From positions 1 to 64,000 of the forward strand of contig NZ_MOBJ01000002.1 of the NCBI RefSeq assembly GCF_003732225.1: 64,000 bases of DNA, in the 5' to 3' direction. This DNA is from Pseudomonas brassicacearum. GTDB lineage: Bacteria > Pseudomonadota > Gammaproteobacteria > Pseudomonadales > Pseudomonadaceae. A program made the position numbers and the translations under genes. The notes below the pieces were generated by a model that was not told where the DNA came from, searched no databases, and was given only the letters and a program-made list of their open reading frames with translations. The number at the start of each line of letters is the position of its first letter. Within the stretch, counting starts at the first letter, position 1. Of the stretch, positions 24,817 to 34,616 are shown piece by piece.

Positions 24817-25230
24817 ATGTTGCAACCAAAGCGTACGAAGTTCCGCAAGCAGATGACTGGCCACAACCGTGGTCTGGCATTGCGCGGTAGCAAAGTCAGC
24901 TTCGGCGAGTTCGCGCTGAAGTCTGTTGCTCGTGGTCGTCTCACCGCTCGTCAGATCGAGTCAGCGCGTCGTGCTCTGACCCGTCACGTAAAACGTGGCG
25001 GCAAGATCTGGATCCGTGTGTTCCCGGACAAGCCTGTAACCAAAAAGCCACTCGAAGTTCGGATGGGTAAAGGTAAGGGTAACGTGGAATACTGGGTTGC
25101 CCAGATTCAGCCAGGCAAAGTCCTGTATGAAATCGAGGGCGTTTCTGAAGAGCTGGCGCGTGAGGCTTTCGCCCTGGCTGCTGCAAAGCTGCCGCTCGCC
25201 ACCTCCTTTGTTAAACGGACGGTGATGTGA
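24817..25230 (+). CDS. rplP: 50S ribosomal protein L16
   Basis: Late-assembly protein at the A-site tRNA elbow. 137 residues, starting [15 protein letters not shown]. The arginine hydroxylated by YcfD-type oxygenases (around R81 in E. coli) lies in the conserved VRMGKGKG region, which is present. Its stop overlaps the rpmC ATG by one base. Confidence 0.97.
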   Translation: MLQPKRTKFRKQMTGHNRGLALRGSKVSFGEFALKSVARGRLTARQIESARRALTRHVKRGGKIWIRVFPDKPVTKKPLEVRMGKGKGNVEYWVAQIQPGKVLYEIEGVSEELAREAFALAAAKLPLATSFVKRTVM

Positions 25231-25421
25231 TGAAAGCGAATGAACTTCGTGAAAAAGACGCGCCGCAGCTAAACGAGCAACTGCTCGGCCTGCTGCGCGA
25301 CCAGTTCAATCTGCGTATGCAGAAAGCAACTGGCCAGTTGGGGCAGTCTCACCTGCTCCGGCAAGTTAAGCGTGACATCGCTCGCGTGAAGACTGTGCTC
25401 AAACAGCAGGCAGGTAAGTAA
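25230..25421 (+). CDS. rpmC: 50S ribosomal protein L29
   Basis: Small two-helix protein at the tunnel exit next to L23. 63 residues from the ATG at 25230, which overlaps the rplP stop (TGATG); a GTG one codon upstream would add one residue and is less likely. Confidence 0.95.
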   Translation: MKANELREKDAPQLNEQLLGLLRDQFNLRMQKATGQLGQSHLLRQVKRDIARVKTVLKQQAGK

Positions 25422-25423
25422 TC

Positions 25424-25690
25424 ATGGCTGAAGCCGAAAAAACCGTCCGTACGCTGACTGGCCGTGTTGTCAGCGACAAAATGGACAAGACCATCACCGT
25501 TCTGATCGAGCGTCGCGTAAAGCACCCGATCTACGGTAAATACGTTAAGCGTTCGACTAAGCTGCACGCGCACGACGAAACCAATCAGTGCCACATCGGC
25601 GACAAAGTCACTATTCGTGAAACTCGTCCTTTGGCCAAGACCAAGTCTTGGGCACTGGTTGATGTTCTCGAACGCGCTGTGGAAGTCTAA
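25424..25690 (+). CDS. rpsQ: 30S ribosomal protein S17
   Basis: OB-fold primary binder of 16S rRNA helix 11. 88 residues with [16 protein letters not shown] near the start. Last gene of the S10 group; rplN follows after 23 bases with no terminator, so S10 and spc appear joined. Confidence 0.97.
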   Translation: MAEAEKTVRTLTGRVVSDKMDKTITVLIERRVKHPIYGKYVKRSTKLHAHDETNQCHIGDKVTIRETRPLAKTKSWALVDVLERAVEV

Positions 25691-25713
25691 GGACTAGGGG
25701 TCGGAGAAATTAT

Positions 25714-26082
25714 ATGATTCAGACTCAATCCATGCTCGATGTGGCCGATAACAGCGGCGCTCGCCGTGTTATGTGCATCAAGGTGCTGGGTGGCTCCCAT
25801 CGTCGTTACGCTGGTATCGGTGACATCATCAAAGTTACCGTCAAGGAAGCAATTCCTCGCGGTAAAGTGAAAAAAGGCCAAGTGATGACTGCTGTTGTAG
25901 TCCGCACTCGTCACGGCGTACGTCGTGCTGATGGCTCCATTATCCGCTTTGATGGCAACGCTGCTGTTCTTCTGAACAACAAGCAAGAGCCGATCGGCAC
26001 CCGTATCTTTGGGCCAGTGACCCGTGAACTTCGTACTGAGAAGTTCATGAAGATCGTCTCGCTCGCCCCAGAAGTGCTGTAA
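25714..26082 (+). CDS. rplN: 50S ribosomal protein L14
   Basis: Interface protein contacting 16S helix 44 and the site of RsfS binding. 122 residues, [20 protein letters not shown] at the N-terminus. First gene of the spc group. Confidence 0.97.
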   Translation: MIQTQSMLDVADNSGARRVMCIKVLGGSHRRYAGIGDIIKVTVKEAIPRGKVKKGQVMTAVVVRTRHGVRRADGSIIRFDGNAAVLLNNKQEPIGTRIFGPVTRELRTEKFMKIVSLAPEVL

Positions 26083-26093
26083 GGAGATCCGAC

Positions 26094-26408
26094 ATGCAAA
26101 AGATTCGTCGTGACGACGAGATCATCGTGATCGCCGGCAAAGACAAAGGTAAGCGCGGTAAGGTGCTTAAGGTTCTCGCTGACGACCGTCTGGTCGTTGG
26201 TGGTCTGAACCTGGTTAAGCGTCATACCAAGCCTAACCCGATGTCGGGCGTACAAGGCGGTATCGTCGAAAAAGAAGCGCCACTGCACGCTTCCAACGTC
26301 GCCATTTTCAACGGCGAAACCAACAAGGCTGACCGCGTTGGTTTCAAAGTAGAAGACGGCAAGAAAATTCGTGTCTTCAAGTCGACCCAAAAAGCGGTTG
26401 ATGCTTGA
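26094..26408 (+). CDS. rplX: 50S ribosomal protein L24
   Basis: Early assembly initiator binding the 5' end of 23S rRNA. 104 residues with the KOW motif [15 protein letters not shown] at about 12-26. Confidence 0.97.
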   Translation: MQKIRRDDEIIVIAGKDKGKRGKVLKVLADDRLVVGGLNLVKRHTKPNPMSGVQGGIVEKEAPLHASNVAIFNGETNKADRVGFKVEDGKKIRVFKSTQKAVDA

Positions 26409-26428
26409 ACACTGCTAGGTAGAAGACC

Positions 26429-26968
26429 ATGGCACGACTAAAAGAGATTTACCGGAAGGAAATCGCACCGAAACTTAAGGAAGAACTTAAGCTTTCGAAC
26501 GTGATGGAAGTTCCGCGCGTTACCAAAATCACCCTGAACATGGGTCTGGGCGAAGCGATCGGCGACAAAAAAGTCATCGAGCACGCTGTTGCTGACCTGG
26601 AAAAGATCACCGGCCAGAAAGTCGTTGTGACCTACGCTCGGAAATCCATCGCTGGCTTTAAAGTCCGTGAAGGTTGGCCGATCGGCGTCAAAGTGACCCT
26701 GCGCCGTGAGCGTATGTACGAGTTCCTGGATCGTCTGCTGTCGATCTCCCTGCCTCGGGTTCGCGACTTCCGCGGCCTGAATGCCAAGTCCTTCGATGGT
26801 CGTGGTAACTACAGCATGGGCGTAAAAGAGCAGATCATTTTCCCGGAAATCGATTACGACAAGATCGATGCTCTCCGCGGTCTGGACATTACCCTGACCA
26901 CCACTGCCAAGAACGATGACGAAGGTCGCGCATTGCTGCGTGCTTTCAAATTCCCGTTCCGCAACTGA
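26429..26968 (+). CDS. rplE: 50S ribosomal protein L5
   Basis: Binds 5S rRNA and contacts P-site tRNA and S13. 179 residues with [10 protein letters not shown] and the conserved C-terminal [10 protein letters not shown]. In E. coli S8 represses at this gene's leader; no obvious S8 site was identified in the 20-base gap. Confidence 0.97.
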   Translation: MARLKEIYRKEIAPKLKEELKLSNVMEVPRVTKITLNMGLGEAIGDKKVIEHAVADLEKITGQKVVVTYARKSIAGFKVREGWPIGVKVTLRRERMYEFLDRLLSISLPRVRDFRGLNAKSFDGRGNYSMGVKEQIIFPEIDYDKIDALRGLDITLTTTAKNDDEGRALLRAFKFPFRN

Positions 26969-26981
26969 TTGGAGTAGGAAA

Positions 26982-27287
26982 ATGGCCAAGATGAGCATGA
27001 AAAACCGCGAGCTGAAGCGTCAGCTCACGGTTGCCAAGTACGCCAAAAAGCGTGCAGCACTGAAAGCTATCATCGTTGATCTGAACGCAAGTCCAGAAGC
27101 GCGTTGGGAAGCTACAGTAGCTCTGCAGAAGCAGCCACGTGACGCAAGCGCTTCGCGCATGCGTAACCGCTGCCGCCTGACCGGTCGTCCACACGGCGTT
27201 TACCGCAAGTTCGGCCTCGGCCGTAACAAACTGCGTGAAGCGGCAATGCGTGGTGACGTACCTGGTCTGGTTAAAGCCAGCTGGTAA
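26982..27287 (+). CDS. rpsN: 30S ribosomal protein S14, zinc-free type
   Basis: Head protein of the 30S subunit. 101 residues from the ATG at 26982 ([14 protein letters not shown]), the long form without the CxxC-CxxC zinc ribbon, so no zinc-sparing paralogue swap is needed for it. A longer frame starting inside rplE is not real. The next gene is separated by a 208-base spacer with a hairpin and promoter. Confidence 0.97.
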   Translation: MAKMSMKNRELKRQLTVAKYAKKRAALKAIIVDLNASPEARWEATVALQKQPRDASASRMRNRCRLTGRPHGVYRKFGLGRNKLREAAMRGDVPGLVKASW

Positions 27288-27348
27288 GCACTATCAAAGT
27301 CTCGGTGCTCGGGGTCGCAAGATCCTGACCGCCGGTGACCTTGAACTT

Positions 27349-27376
27349 GAATCAAGCCCCTATTGGGGCTTGATTC
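27349..27376 (+). other. Perfect 12-bp hairpin in the rpsN-rpsH spacer
   Basis: GAATCAAGCCCC (27349-27360), loop TATT, GGGGCTTGATTC (27365-27376). No strong T-run follows (ATTTGTG). It can act as a barrier or weak terminator for upstream transcripts, and its right arm contains the -35 of the promoter below. Confidence 0.8.
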
Positions 27377-27398
27377 ATTTGTGGGGTGTGTCTAGAAT
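27370..27398 (+). promoter_or_regulatory. Candidate internal promoter before rpsH
   Basis: TTGATT (27370-27375), a 17-base spacer and TAGAAT (27393-27398), giving a leader of about 90 bases to rpsH. The leader contains GGCTC/GAGCC and a run of six T near 27422. Confidence 0.55.
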
Positions 27399-27495
27399 AC
27401 CCGGCTCGCCTGAGCCCGTGCTTTTTTCGTGCGGAGTTTCTCGGCGAAGGTAGTAGCCGCAAGGCTTATTTTTTTGTATTAGGAGCGTCTAGCCC

Positions 27496-27888
27496 ATGAG
27501 TATGCAGGACCCGTTAGCGGACATGCTAACTCGAATCCGTAATGCCCAGATGGCTGAAAAGTCCGTCGTAAGCATGCCATCTTCTACTTTGAAGGTAGCT
27601 GTTGCCAAAGTCCTGAAGGACGAAGGTTACATTGCGGGTTATCAGATCAGCAGCGAAATCAAACCACTGCTGTCCATCGAGCTGAAGTACTTCGAAGGCC
27701 GTCCGGTCATCGAGGAAGTGAAGCGCGTTAGCCGTCCAGGCCTGCGTCAGTACAAGTCCGTCGATGATCTGCCAAAAGTTCGTGGCGGTCTCGGTGTGTC
27801 TATCGTCTCCACCAACAAAGGTGTGATGACGGATCGTGCTGCGCGCGCTGCCGGTGTCGGCGGCGAAGTTCTTTGCACTGTGTTCTAA
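27496..27888 (+). CDS. rpsH: 30S ribosomal protein S8
   Basis: Central-domain assembly protein and translational repressor of the spc operon in E. coli. 130 residues starting [18 protein letters not shown]. Ribosome site AGGAG precedes the ATG. It opens the second half of spc behind its own likely promoter. Confidence 0.97.
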   Translation: MSMQDPLADMLTRIRNAQMAEKSVVSMPSSTLKVAVAKVLKDEGYIAGYQISSEIKPLLSIELKYFEGRPVIEEVKRVSRPGLRQYKSVDDLPKVRGGLGVSIVSTNKGVMTDRAARAAGVGGEVLCTVF

Positions 27889-27900
27889 GGGGGGATAAGC

Positions 27901-28434
27901 ATGTCACGCGTCGCTAAGAACCCCGTTAAGCTGCCAGCCGGTGTCGAAGTTAAATTCGCAGGCCAACAGCTTTCGGTGAAGGGTGCCAAGGGCACTCTTG
28001 AACTGAACATCCATTCGTCCGTTGAGATCGTTGAAGAAGCTGGTGAGCTGCGTTTCGCTGCTCGCAATGGCGATCAACAAACTCGCGCAATGGCTGGTAC
28101 CACTCGTGCGTTGGTAAACAACATGGTCCAAGGCGTAAGCCAAGGCTTCGAGCGCAAGCTCCAGCTGGTCGGTGTTGGTTACAAAGCGCAAGCAAAAGGC
28201 ACAGTGCTGAACCTGGCTCTTGGCTTCTCGCACCCAGTGGATTACGAACTGCCGGAAGGCATCACCGCTGAGACTCCTAGCCAAACCGACATCCTGATTC
28301 GGGGTATCGATAAGCAGCTGGTAGGTCAAGTGGCCGCCGAGATCCGCGACTTCCGTCCACCAGAGCCTTACAAAGGTAAAGGTGTGCGCTACGCGGACGA
28401 AGTCGTCCGTCGTAAAGAAGCCAAGAAGAAGTAG
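27901..28434 (+). CDS. rplF: 50S ribosomal protein L6
   Basis: Located by the L7/L12 stalk and factor site. 177 residues, with the C-terminal [15 protein letters not shown] signature of the family. Confidence 0.97.
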   Translation: MSRVAKNPVKLPAGVEVKFAGQQLSVKGAKGTLELNIHSSVEIVEEAGELRFAARNGDQQTRAMAGTTRALVNNMVQGVSQGFERKLQLVGVGYKAQAKGTVLNLALGFSHPVDYELPEGITAETPSQTDILIRGIDKQLVGQVAAEIRDFRPPEPYKGKGVRYADEVVRRKEAKKK

Positions 28435-28444
28435 GGCATAGCAA

Positions 28445-28795
28445 ATGACCGACAAAAAAGTTACTCGACTGCGTCGCGCTCGCAAAGCACGCCTGAAAAT
28501 GCACGAACTCGAAGTCGTGCGTCTCTGCGTGTTCCGTTCGTCGCAGCACATCTACGCCCAGGTCATTTCGGCCGACGGCAACAAAGTCCTGGCAAGTGCC
28601 TCGACTTTGGATAAAGAACTGCGTGATGGCGCCACTGGCAACATCGACGCGGCCACTAAGGTTGGCCAGCTGGTCGCTACGCGTGCTAAAGCCGCTGGCG
28701 TCTCGCAGGTGGCTTTCGACCGCTCTGGCTTCAAGTACCACGGTCGCGTCAAGGCGCTGGCTGATGCTGCTCGTGAAGCTGGGCTGGAGTTCTAA
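28445..28795 (+). CDS. rplR: 50S ribosomal protein L18
   Basis: 5S rRNA-binding protein. 116 residues, beginning [16 protein letters not shown] and ending with the conserved [19 protein letters not shown]. Confidence 0.97.
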   Translation: MTDKKVTRLRRARKARLKMHELEVVRLCVFRSSQHIYAQVISADGNKVLASASTLDKELRDGATGNIDAATKVGQLVATRAKAAGVSQVAFDRSGFKYHGRVKALADAAREAGLEF

Positions 28796-28798
28796 GTT

Positions 28799-29299
28799 AT
28801 GTCAAATAACGACCAAAAGCGCGACGAAGGCTACATCGAGAAGCTGGTTCAAGTTAACCGCGTAGCCAAAACCGTTAAAGGCGGCCGTATCTTCACTTTC
28901 ACCGCGTTGACCGTGGTTGGTGATGGTAAAGGGCGCGTTGGCTTCGGCCGTGGCAAGTCGCGTGAAGTGCCTGCTGCGATCCAGAAGGCAATGGAAGCTG
29001 CTCGCCGCAACATGATCCAAGTTGATCTGAACGGCACCACTCTGCAGTACGCAATGAAGTCCGCCCATGGCGCTTCGAAGGTGTACATGCAGCCTGCTTC
29101 TGAAGGTACCGGTATCATCGCTGGCGGCGCTATGCGTGCTGTCCTCGAAGTTGCTGGCGTTCAGAACGTTCTGGCCAAGTGCTACGGCTCGACTAACCCG
29201 GTAAACGTGGTTCACGCCACTTTCAAAGGTTTGAAAGCTATGCAGTCTCCTGAATCCATTGCCGCCAAGCGTGGCAAAAGCGTCAAGGAGATCTTCTGA
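28799..29299 (+). CDS. rpsE: 30S ribosomal protein S5
   Basis: Shoulder protein in mRNA entry and fidelity. 166 residues; the loop [16 protein letters not shown], where spectinomycin-resistance changes arise, appears wild type. Starts 3 bases after rplR. Confidence 0.97.
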   Translation: MSNNDQKRDEGYIEKLVQVNRVAKTVKGGRIFTFTALTVVGDGKGRVGFGRGKSREVPAAIQKAMEAARRNMIQVDLNGTTLQYAMKSAHGASKVYMQPASEGTGIIAGGAMRAVLEVAGVQNVLAKCYGSTNPVNVVHATFKGLKAMQSPESIAAKRGKSVKEIF

Positions 29300-29301
29300 T
29301 C

Positions 29302-29478
29302 ATGGCTACCGTTAAAGTAACGCTGATCAAAAGCATGACCGGCCGCATCCCTAACCACAAACTGTGCGTTAAGGGTCTGGGTCTGCGTCGCATCGGTCAC
29401 ACTGTAGAAGTGCTGGATACTCCCGAGAATCGCGGGATGATCAACAAGGCTTACTACATGCTGCGTGTCGAGGGTTAA
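29302..29478 (+). CDS. rpmD: 50S ribosomal protein L30
   Basis: Small 23S-binding protein. Translation of 29302-29478 gives 58 residues, [15 protein letters not shown] at the start and YYMLRVEG at the end, the family length. It starts 2 bases after the rpsE stop and ends 3 bases before rplO. Confidence 0.96.
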   Translation: MATVKVTLIKSMTGRIPNHKLCVKGLGLRRIGHTVEVLDTPENRGMINKAYYMLRVEG

Positions 29479-29481
29479 TCG

Positions 29482-29919
29482 ATGAAACTCAATGATCTGA
29501 GTCCAGCGCCGGGTTCCCGTCGCGAAAAGCATCGTCCGGGCCGTGGTATCGGTAGTGGTTTGGGTAAGACTGGTGGCCGTGGTCACAAAGGTCAAACCTC
29601 CCGCTCCGGTGGCACCATTGCTCCAGGCTTTGAAGGCGGTCAACAGCCGCTGCATCGTCGCCTGCCGAAGTTCGGTTTCGTTTCCCTGAAAGCCATGGAT
29701 CGCGCAGAAGTGCGTCTGTCCGAGCTGGCTAAAGTGGAAGGCGACATCGTCACCGTGCAGTCCCTGAAAGATGCCAACGTAATTAACGTCAACGTTCAGC
29801 GTGTGAAAATCATGCTGTCCGGCGAAGTTACTCGCGCTGTCACCATCGGAAAGGGAATCGGCGCCACCAAAGGTGCGCGTGCGGCTATCGAAGCAGCTGG
29901 CGGCAAGTTCGAGGAATAA
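29482..29919 (+). CDS. rplO: 50S ribosomal protein L15
   Basis: Late-assembly glycine-rich protein. 145 residues; the N-terminal RNA-binding extension [19 protein letters not shown] is typical. Its stop is directly followed by the secY start, with no base between. Confidence 0.97.
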   Translation: MKLNDLSPAPGSRREKHRPGRGIGSGLGKTGGRGHKGQTSRSGGTIAPGFEGGQQPLHRRLPKFGFVSLKAMDRAEVRLSELAKVEGDIVTVQSLKDANVINVNVQRVKIMLSGEVTRAVTIGKGIGATKGARAAIEAAGGKFEE

Positions 29920-31248
29920 ATGGCTAAGCAAGGTGCTCTCTCTGCGCTCGGCAAAGGCGGTATGTCTGAACTCTGGGCTCGTCTGCGTTTTCTGTTCCTG
30001 GCGATTATCGTCTACCGAATAGGCGCACACATCCCGGTTCCAGGTATCAACCCGGACCGACTCGCAGACCTGTTTCGACAGAATGAGGGGACCATTCTTA
30101 GCTTGTTCAACATGTTTTCCGGCGGCGCGCTGGAGCGGATGAGCATCTTTGCACTGGGGATCATGCCGTACATTTCGGCATCGATCATCATGCAACTGAT
30201 GACAGCCGTCAGCCCGCAGCTGGAGCAGTTGAAGAAGGAAGGTGAAGCTGGCCGTCGCAAGATCAGCCAGTACACCCGCTACGGCACTGTCGTTCTCGCT
30301 CTCGTTCAGGCTATTGGCATGTCCATTGGCCTGGCGGGGCAGGGCGTTGCGTTCACTGGTGACTTTGGCTTCCATTTCGTCGCGGTATCCACTTTTGTGG
30401 CTGGTGCGATGTTCATGATGTGGCTGGGTGAGCAGATTACTGAGCGTGGTGTTGGCAACGGTATCTCGATGTTGATTTTTTCGGGTATCGTCGCCGGTCT
30501 TCCGAGAGCAATCGGGCAGTCTTTCGAGTCTGCGCGTCAGGGTGATATCAACATCTTCGCCCTGGTTGCCATCGGTTTGCTGGCAGTAGCGATTATCGGT
30601 TTCGTGGTGTTCATTGAGCGTGGTCAGCGTCGTATTGCTGTTCACTACGCCAAGCGTCAGCAGGGCCGCAAGGTGTTTGCTGCGCAGACTAGCCACTTGC
30701 CGCTGAAAGTGAACATGGCCGGTGTTATCCCGGCTATTTTCGCGAGCAGCATTTTGCTGTTCCCGGCTTCGTTGGGTGCCTGGTTTGGTCAGTCTGAAGG
30801 TATGGGCTGGTTGCAGGACATCTCGCAGTCGATCGCTCCTGGTCAGCCGTTGAATATTCTGCTGTTTAGTGCAGGGATTATTTTCTTCTGCTTCTTCTAT
30901 ACGGCGTTGATGTTCAATCCGAAAGACGTAGCGGAAAACCTGAAGAAGTCCGGTGCCTTTATTCCGGGTATCCGTCCAGGTGAGCAGTCTGCGCGCTATA
31001 TTGATGGCGTTCTGACTCGCTTGACCATGTTCGGTGCTCTTTATATGACGGCCGTGTGCTTGTTGCCCCAGTTCCTGGTGGTTGCAGCAAACGTTCCGTT
31101 CTACCTTGGCGGGACCTCGTTGCTGATCGTGGTCGTGGTTGTGATGGACTTCATGTCCCAAGTACAATCGCACCTCGTTTCGCACCAGTACGAATCCCTG
31201 ATGAAGAAAGCCAACCTGAAGGGTTACGGCAGCGGCATGCTGCGCTGA
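29920..31248 (+). CDS. secY: Protein translocase channel SecY
   Basis: Ten-helix pore of the Sec translocon in the inner membrane, working with SecE (4159) and SecA. 442 residues; helices are spread from about residue 20 to 435, with the plug and cytosolic loops in normal places. The start abuts the rplO stop, so translation is probably coupled. Confidence 0.97.
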   Translation: MAKQGALSALGKGGMSELWARLRFLFLAIIVYRIGAHIPVPGINPDRLADLFRQNEGTILSLFNMFSGGALERMSIFALGIMPYISASIIMQLMTAVSPQLEQLKKEGEAGRRKISQYTRYGTVVLALVQAIGMSIGLAGQGVAFTGDFGFHFVAVSTFVAGAMFMMWLGEQITERGVGNGISMLIFSGIVAGLPRAIGQSFESARQGDINIFALVAIGLLAVAIIGFVVFIERGQRRIAVHYAKRQQGRKVFAAQTSHLPLKVNMAGVIPAIFASSILLFPASLGAWFGQSEGMGWLQDISQSIAPGQPLNILLFSAGIIFFCFFYTALMFNPKDVAENLKKSGAFIPGIRPGEQSARYIDGVLTRLTMFGALYMTAVCLLPQFLVVAANVPFYLGGTSLLIVVVVVMDFMSQVQSHLVSHQYESLMKKANLKGYGSGMLR

Positions 31249-31272
31249 CCCATAAGGTTCGAGGAGTTGGTG

Positions 31273-31389
31273 ATGAAAGTTCGTGCATCGGTGAAAAAGC
31301 TGTGCCGTAACTGCAAGATTATTCGCCGCGAAGGTGTTGTTCGAGTAATTTGCAGCGCGGAACCGCGTCACAAACAGCGCCAAGGCTGA
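31273..31389 (+). CDS. rpmJ: 50S ribosomal protein L36, zinc type
   Basis: The smallest 50S protein. Translation gives 38 residues, starting [15 protein letters not shown]. Cysteines 11, 14 and 27 and His33 form the zinc ribbon, so this is the zinc-dependent (C+) form that zinc-starved cells replace with a paralogue. It lies 24 bases after secY. Confidence 0.96.
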
Positions 31390-31407
31390 GTGTGATTGTG
31401 CTTCAAG

Positions 31408-31440
31408 CCCAGCAGCTAGTGCGCTGCTGGGTTGATTATT
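31408..31440 (+). terminator. Attenuator-like hairpin between spc and alpha operons
   Basis: A perfect 9-bp stem CCCAGCAGC (31408-31416) / GCTGCTGGG (31423-31431), followed by the imperfect T-run TTGATTATTT. It sits in the 130-base rpmJ-rpsM spacer. Confidence 0.6.
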
Positions 31441-31519
31441 TGTTATTACAGCGATATTATCTCGCGCCCTATTTCTTGGCTTCCGGGGCGTAGGTAGCTG
31501 TCAATTGGAGTCCCACTGA

Positions 31520-31876
31520 ATGGCCCGTATTGCAGGCGTCAACATTCCAGATAACAAGCATACTGTTATCTCGCTGACCTACATCTATGGTGTTGGTCGC
31601 ACAACTGCACAGAAGATCTGTGCAGTGACTGGGGTAAACCCAGCCGCAAAGATCAAGGATCTGAGCGACGAGCAGATTGAACAGCTGCGTGGCGAAGTGG
31701 CGAAGTTCACCACTGAAGGTGACCTGCGTCGCGAAATCAACATGAAAATCAAGCGCTTGATGGACCTCGGTTGCTATCGCGGTCTGCGTCATCGTCGTGG
31801 TCTGCCAGTACGCGGTCAGCGTACCAAGACCAACGCGCGTACCCGTAAAGGTCCGCGTAAGCCGATCCGCAAGTAA
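31520..31876 (+). CDS. rpsM: 30S ribosomal protein S13
   Basis: Head protein bridging to the 50S subunit and P-site tRNA. 118 residues, starting [14 protein letters not shown] with the C-terminal basic tail [12 protein letters not shown]. First gene of the alpha operon. Confidence 0.97.
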   Translation: MARIAGVNIPDNKHTVISLTYIYGVGRTTAQKICAVTGVNPAAKIKDLSDEQIEQLRGEVAKFTTEGDLRREINMKIKRLMDLGCYRGLRHRRGLPVRGQRTKTNARTRKGPRKPIRK

Positions 31877-31906
31877 TCGCCCCAGCGAATCGACAGGAAT
31901 TTAATC

Positions 31907-32296
31907 ATGGCAAAACCTGCTGCTCGTCCTCGTAAAAAAGTCAAAAAGACAGTGGTTGATGGCATCGCCCACATCCACGCGTCTTTTAACAACACAATCG
32001 TGACCATCACCGACCGTCAAGGTAACGCTCTTTCCTGGGCTACCTCTGGTGGTTCGGGTTTCCGCGGTTCCCGCAAGTCCACCCCGTTTGCTGCTCAAGT
32101 AGCTGCTGAACGTGCTGGTCAAGCTGCGCTGGAATATGGCCTGAAAAACCTCGACGTTAACGTCAAAGGTCCAGGTCCAGGTCGTGAGTCCGCTGTCCGT
32201 GCTTTGAACGGCTGTGGCTATAAGATCGCCAGCATCACCGACGTGACGCCAATCCCGCACAACGGGTGCCGTCCGCCGAAGAAGCGCCGCGTGTAA
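31907..32296 (+). CDS. rpsK: 30S ribosomal protein S11
   Basis: Platform protein near the E site. 129 residues with the conserved [18 protein letters not shown] tail. Confidence 0.97.
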   Translation: MAKPAARPRKKVKKTVVDGIAHIHASFNNTIVTITDRQGNALSWATSGGSGFRGSRKSTPFAAQVAAERAGQAALEYGLKNLDVNVKGPGPGRESAVRALNGCGYKIASITDVTPIPHNGCRPPKKRRV

Positions 32297-32314
32297 TCCA
32301 GGAGATTGTAAAGA

Positions 32315-32935
32315 ATGGCTCGTTACATTGGTCCAAAATGCAAACTCGCTCGTCGCGAAGGCACCGATCTCTTCCTGAAGAGCGGCGTGCGCGCGATCGA
32401 ATCGAAGTGCAACATTGAAGCAGCACCTGGTATCCACGGCCAACGCCGCGGTCGCCAGTCCGATTACGGCACCCAACTGCGTGAAAAGCAGAAGGTCCGT
32501 CGTATCTACGGCGTTCTCGAGCGTCAATTCAGCGGCTACTACAAAGAAGCTGCTGGCAAGAAAGGCGCAACTGGCGAAAACCTGTTGCAGCTGCTCGAAT
32601 GCCGTCTGGACAACGTTGTATACCGTATGGGCTTTGGTTCGACTCGTGCCGAATCCCGTCAGCTGGTATCGCACAAATCCGTCAGCGTTAACGGTCAGAC
32701 CGTAAACGTTCCGTCCTACCAGGTTCGTGCTGGTGACGTGGTCGCGATTCGCGAGAAAGCAAAGAACCAACTTCGCATTGTCCAAGCTCTCGATCTGTGT
32801 GCCCAACGTGGCCGCGTAGAATGGGTAGAAGTAGACACTGAGAAGAAGTCGGGCGTTTTCAAGAACGTTCCAGCTCGCAGTGATCTGTCCGCCGACATCA
32901 ACGAAAGCCTGATTGTCGAGCTCTACTCCAAGTAA
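32315..32935 (+). CDS. rpsD: 30S ribosomal protein S4
   Basis: Primary assembly protein; in E. coli it represses the alpha operon by binding an mRNA pseudoknot before rpsM. 206 residues with the S4 RNA-binding domain at about 95-155 ([15 protein letters not shown]). Cysteines 9 and 31 are present but not a full four-cysteine zinc site. Confidence 0.97.
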   Translation: MARYIGPKCKLARREGTDLFLKSGVRAIESKCNIEAAPGIHGQRRGRQSDYGTQLREKQKVRRIYGVLERQFSGYYKEAAGKKGATGENLLQLLECRLDNVVYRMGFGSTRAESRQLVSHKSVSVNGQTVNVPSYQVRAGDVVAIREKAKNQLRIVQALDLCAQRGRVEWVEVDTEKKSGVFKNVPARSDLSADINESLIVELYSK

Positions 32936-32957
32936 GGGCTAGAAAATAGGTGCATCC

Positions 32958-33959
32958 ATGCAGATTTCGGTAAATGAGTTCCTGACACCCCGCCATATTG
33001 ATGTGCAGGTTGTCAGTCCAACCCGCGCCAAGATCACTCTCGAGCCTCTCGAGCGTGGTTTTGGCCACACCCTGGGCAACGCGCTGCGCCGCATCCTGTT
33101 GTCCTCAATGCCCGGCTGTGCAGTAGTCGAGGCCGAGATTGACGGTGTGCTCCACGAGTACAGCGCCATCGAAGGTGTACAGGAAGACGTAATTGAAATC
33201 CTGTTGAACCTTAAAGGTCTGGCTATCAAGCTGCACGGCCGTGACGAAGTTACGCTGACCTTGTCGAAGAAGGGTTCGGGGGTGGTTACCGCTGCCGATA
33301 TTCAGCTGGATCATGATGTCGAGATCGTTAATCCCGATCACGTAATCGCTAACCTGGCGTCTAACGGCGCCCTGAACATGAAGCTAGTAGTAGCTCGTGG
33401 TCGTGGTTATGAACCGGCCGACTCGCGTCAGAGCGATGAAGACGAAAGCCGCAGCATTGGTCGCTTGCAGCTTGACTCTTCGTTCAGCCCGGTTCGCCGT
33501 ATCGCATACGTGGTGGAAAACGCCCGTGTCGAGCAGCGTACTAACCTGGACAAGCTGGTTATTGATCTGGAAACCAACGGTACTCTGGATCCTGAAGAGG
33601 CTATCCGCCGCGCTGCAACCATTCTGCAACAGCAGTTGGCTGCGTTCGTCGACCTCAAAGGTGACAGCGAGCCAGTGGTAATCGAGCAAGAAGACGAGAT
33701 CGATCCGATCCTGCTTCGCCCGGTTGACGATCTGGAACTGACTGTACGTTCGGCTAACTGCCTTAAGGCGGAAAACATTTACTACATCGGTGACCTGATT
33801 CAGCGTACCGAAGTAGAACTGTTGAAGACTCCGAACCTTGGCAAGAAATCCTTGACTGAAATCAAGGACGTTCTGGCCTCCCGCGGTCTGTCCCTCGGCA
33901 TGCGCCTCGACAACTGGCCGCCTGCAAGTCTTAAGAAGGACGACAAGGCGACTGCCTGA
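32958..33959 (+). CDS. rpoA: RNA polymerase alpha subunit RpoA
   Basis: Dimer that starts polymerase assembly and contacts activators and UP elements. 333 residues: N-terminal assembly domain (about 1-235), linker, and C-terminal DNA-binding domain (about 250-325; [16 protein letters not shown] helix and [14 protein letters not shown]). Embedded in the alpha operon between rpsD and rplQ. Confidence 0.98.
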   Translation: MQISVNEFLTPRHIDVQVVSPTRAKITLEPLERGFGHTLGNALRRILLSSMPGCAVVEAEIDGVLHEYSAIEGVQEDVIEILLNLKGLAIKLHGRDEVTLTLSKKGSGVVTAADIQLDHDVEIVNPDHVIANLASNGALNMKLVVARGRGYEPADSRQSDEDESRSIGRLQLDSSFSPVRRIAYVVENARVEQRTNLDKLVIDLETNGTLDPEEAIRRAATILQQQLAAFVDLKGDSEPVVIEQEDEIDPILLRPVDDLELTVRSANCLKAENIYYIGDLIQRTEVELLKTPNLGKKSLTEIKDVLASRGLSLGMRLDNWPPASLKKDDKATA

Positions 33960-34001
33960 TCGTCGTAATCACCGAACGTTGTGTTTGGTAAGGAATGAAC
34001 C

Positions 34002-34388
34002 ATGCGTCATCGTAAAAGTGGTCGTCACCTGAGCCGCACCAGCTCGCACCGCAAGGCCATGTTTCAAAACATGGCGGTGTCGCTGTTCGAGCACGAGCTG
34101 ATCAAAACTACACTGCCAAAAGCTAAAGAACTGCGTCGCGTTGCTGAGCCGCTGATCACTTTGGCCAAGACAGACAGCCTGGCTAACCGCCGTCTGGCTT
34201 TCGACCGTACTCGTTCGAAAGCTATCGTTGGTAAGCTCTTCAACGACCTGGGCAAGCGTTACGCTACCCGTGAGGGTGGCTACCTGCGCATCCTCAAGTG
34301 CGGTTTCCGCGCTGGCGACAACGCGCCTATGGCGTACGTCGAGTTGGTTGATCGTGCTGTCGGCGGTGAAGCTGTATCCGCTGAGTAA
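34002..34388 (+). CDS. rplQ: 50S ribosomal protein L17
   Basis: Tunnel-exit protein. 128 residues starting [20 protein letters not shown]. Last gene of the 32-kb ribosomal and polymerase block; a terminator follows. Confidence 0.97.
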   Translation: MRHRKSGRHLSRTSSHRKAMFQNMAVSLFEHELIKTTLPKAKELRRVAEPLITLAKTDSLANRRLAFDRTRSKAIVGKLFNDLGKRYATREGGYLRILKCGFRAGDNAPMAYVELVDRAVGGEAVSAE

Positions 34389-34408
34389 GACGTCAGTCTG
34401 AAACGAAG

Positions 34409-34433
34409 AACCGGGCCTAGTGCCCGGTTTTTT
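34409..34433 (+). terminator. Terminator of the alpha operon
   Basis: AACCGGGC (34409-34416) pairs with GCCCGGTT (34422-34429) around CTAGT, followed by TTTTTT. It ends the ribosomal protein block before katA. Confidence 0.92.
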
Positions 34434-34498
34434 GTGCCTGCAAGAAAAGTGCACTGAAGCGTTACGTTGATACCCTTGCTGACTGCAAGGGTTGATCG

Positions 34499-34531
34499 TT
34501 AGTTAATTTCTATCGATCAAGACAATTTAAT
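34499..34531 (+). promoter_or_regulatory. katA promoter region with partial OxyR-like motif
   Basis: TTAG-N7-CTAT (34499-34513) matches one half of the OxyR pattern ATAG-N7-CTAT with one changed base in the tetranucleotides. It overlaps a weak promoter TTAATT (34503-34508), 17 bases, TTTAAT (34526-34531). The second OxyR half was not found in phase. Confidence 0.3.
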
Positions 34532-34616
34532 GAATTTGATGCTGCCATGTTCGTGTTCAATACTCCCTCCCAGCCGATTAGCCGGCAGTTTCCAAGACGG
34601 AAGAGGAAGATTGAGC

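Noticed and set aside
27288..27495. Tiny frame (72 codons) running through the rpsN-rpsH spacer
   Set aside because: It begins within rpsN out of frame and covers the hairpin and promoter; no ribosome site.
29212..31383. A 723-codon - strand frame opposite rpmD, rplO and secY
   Set aside because: Covers three well-established genes; composition follows the sense codon bias.
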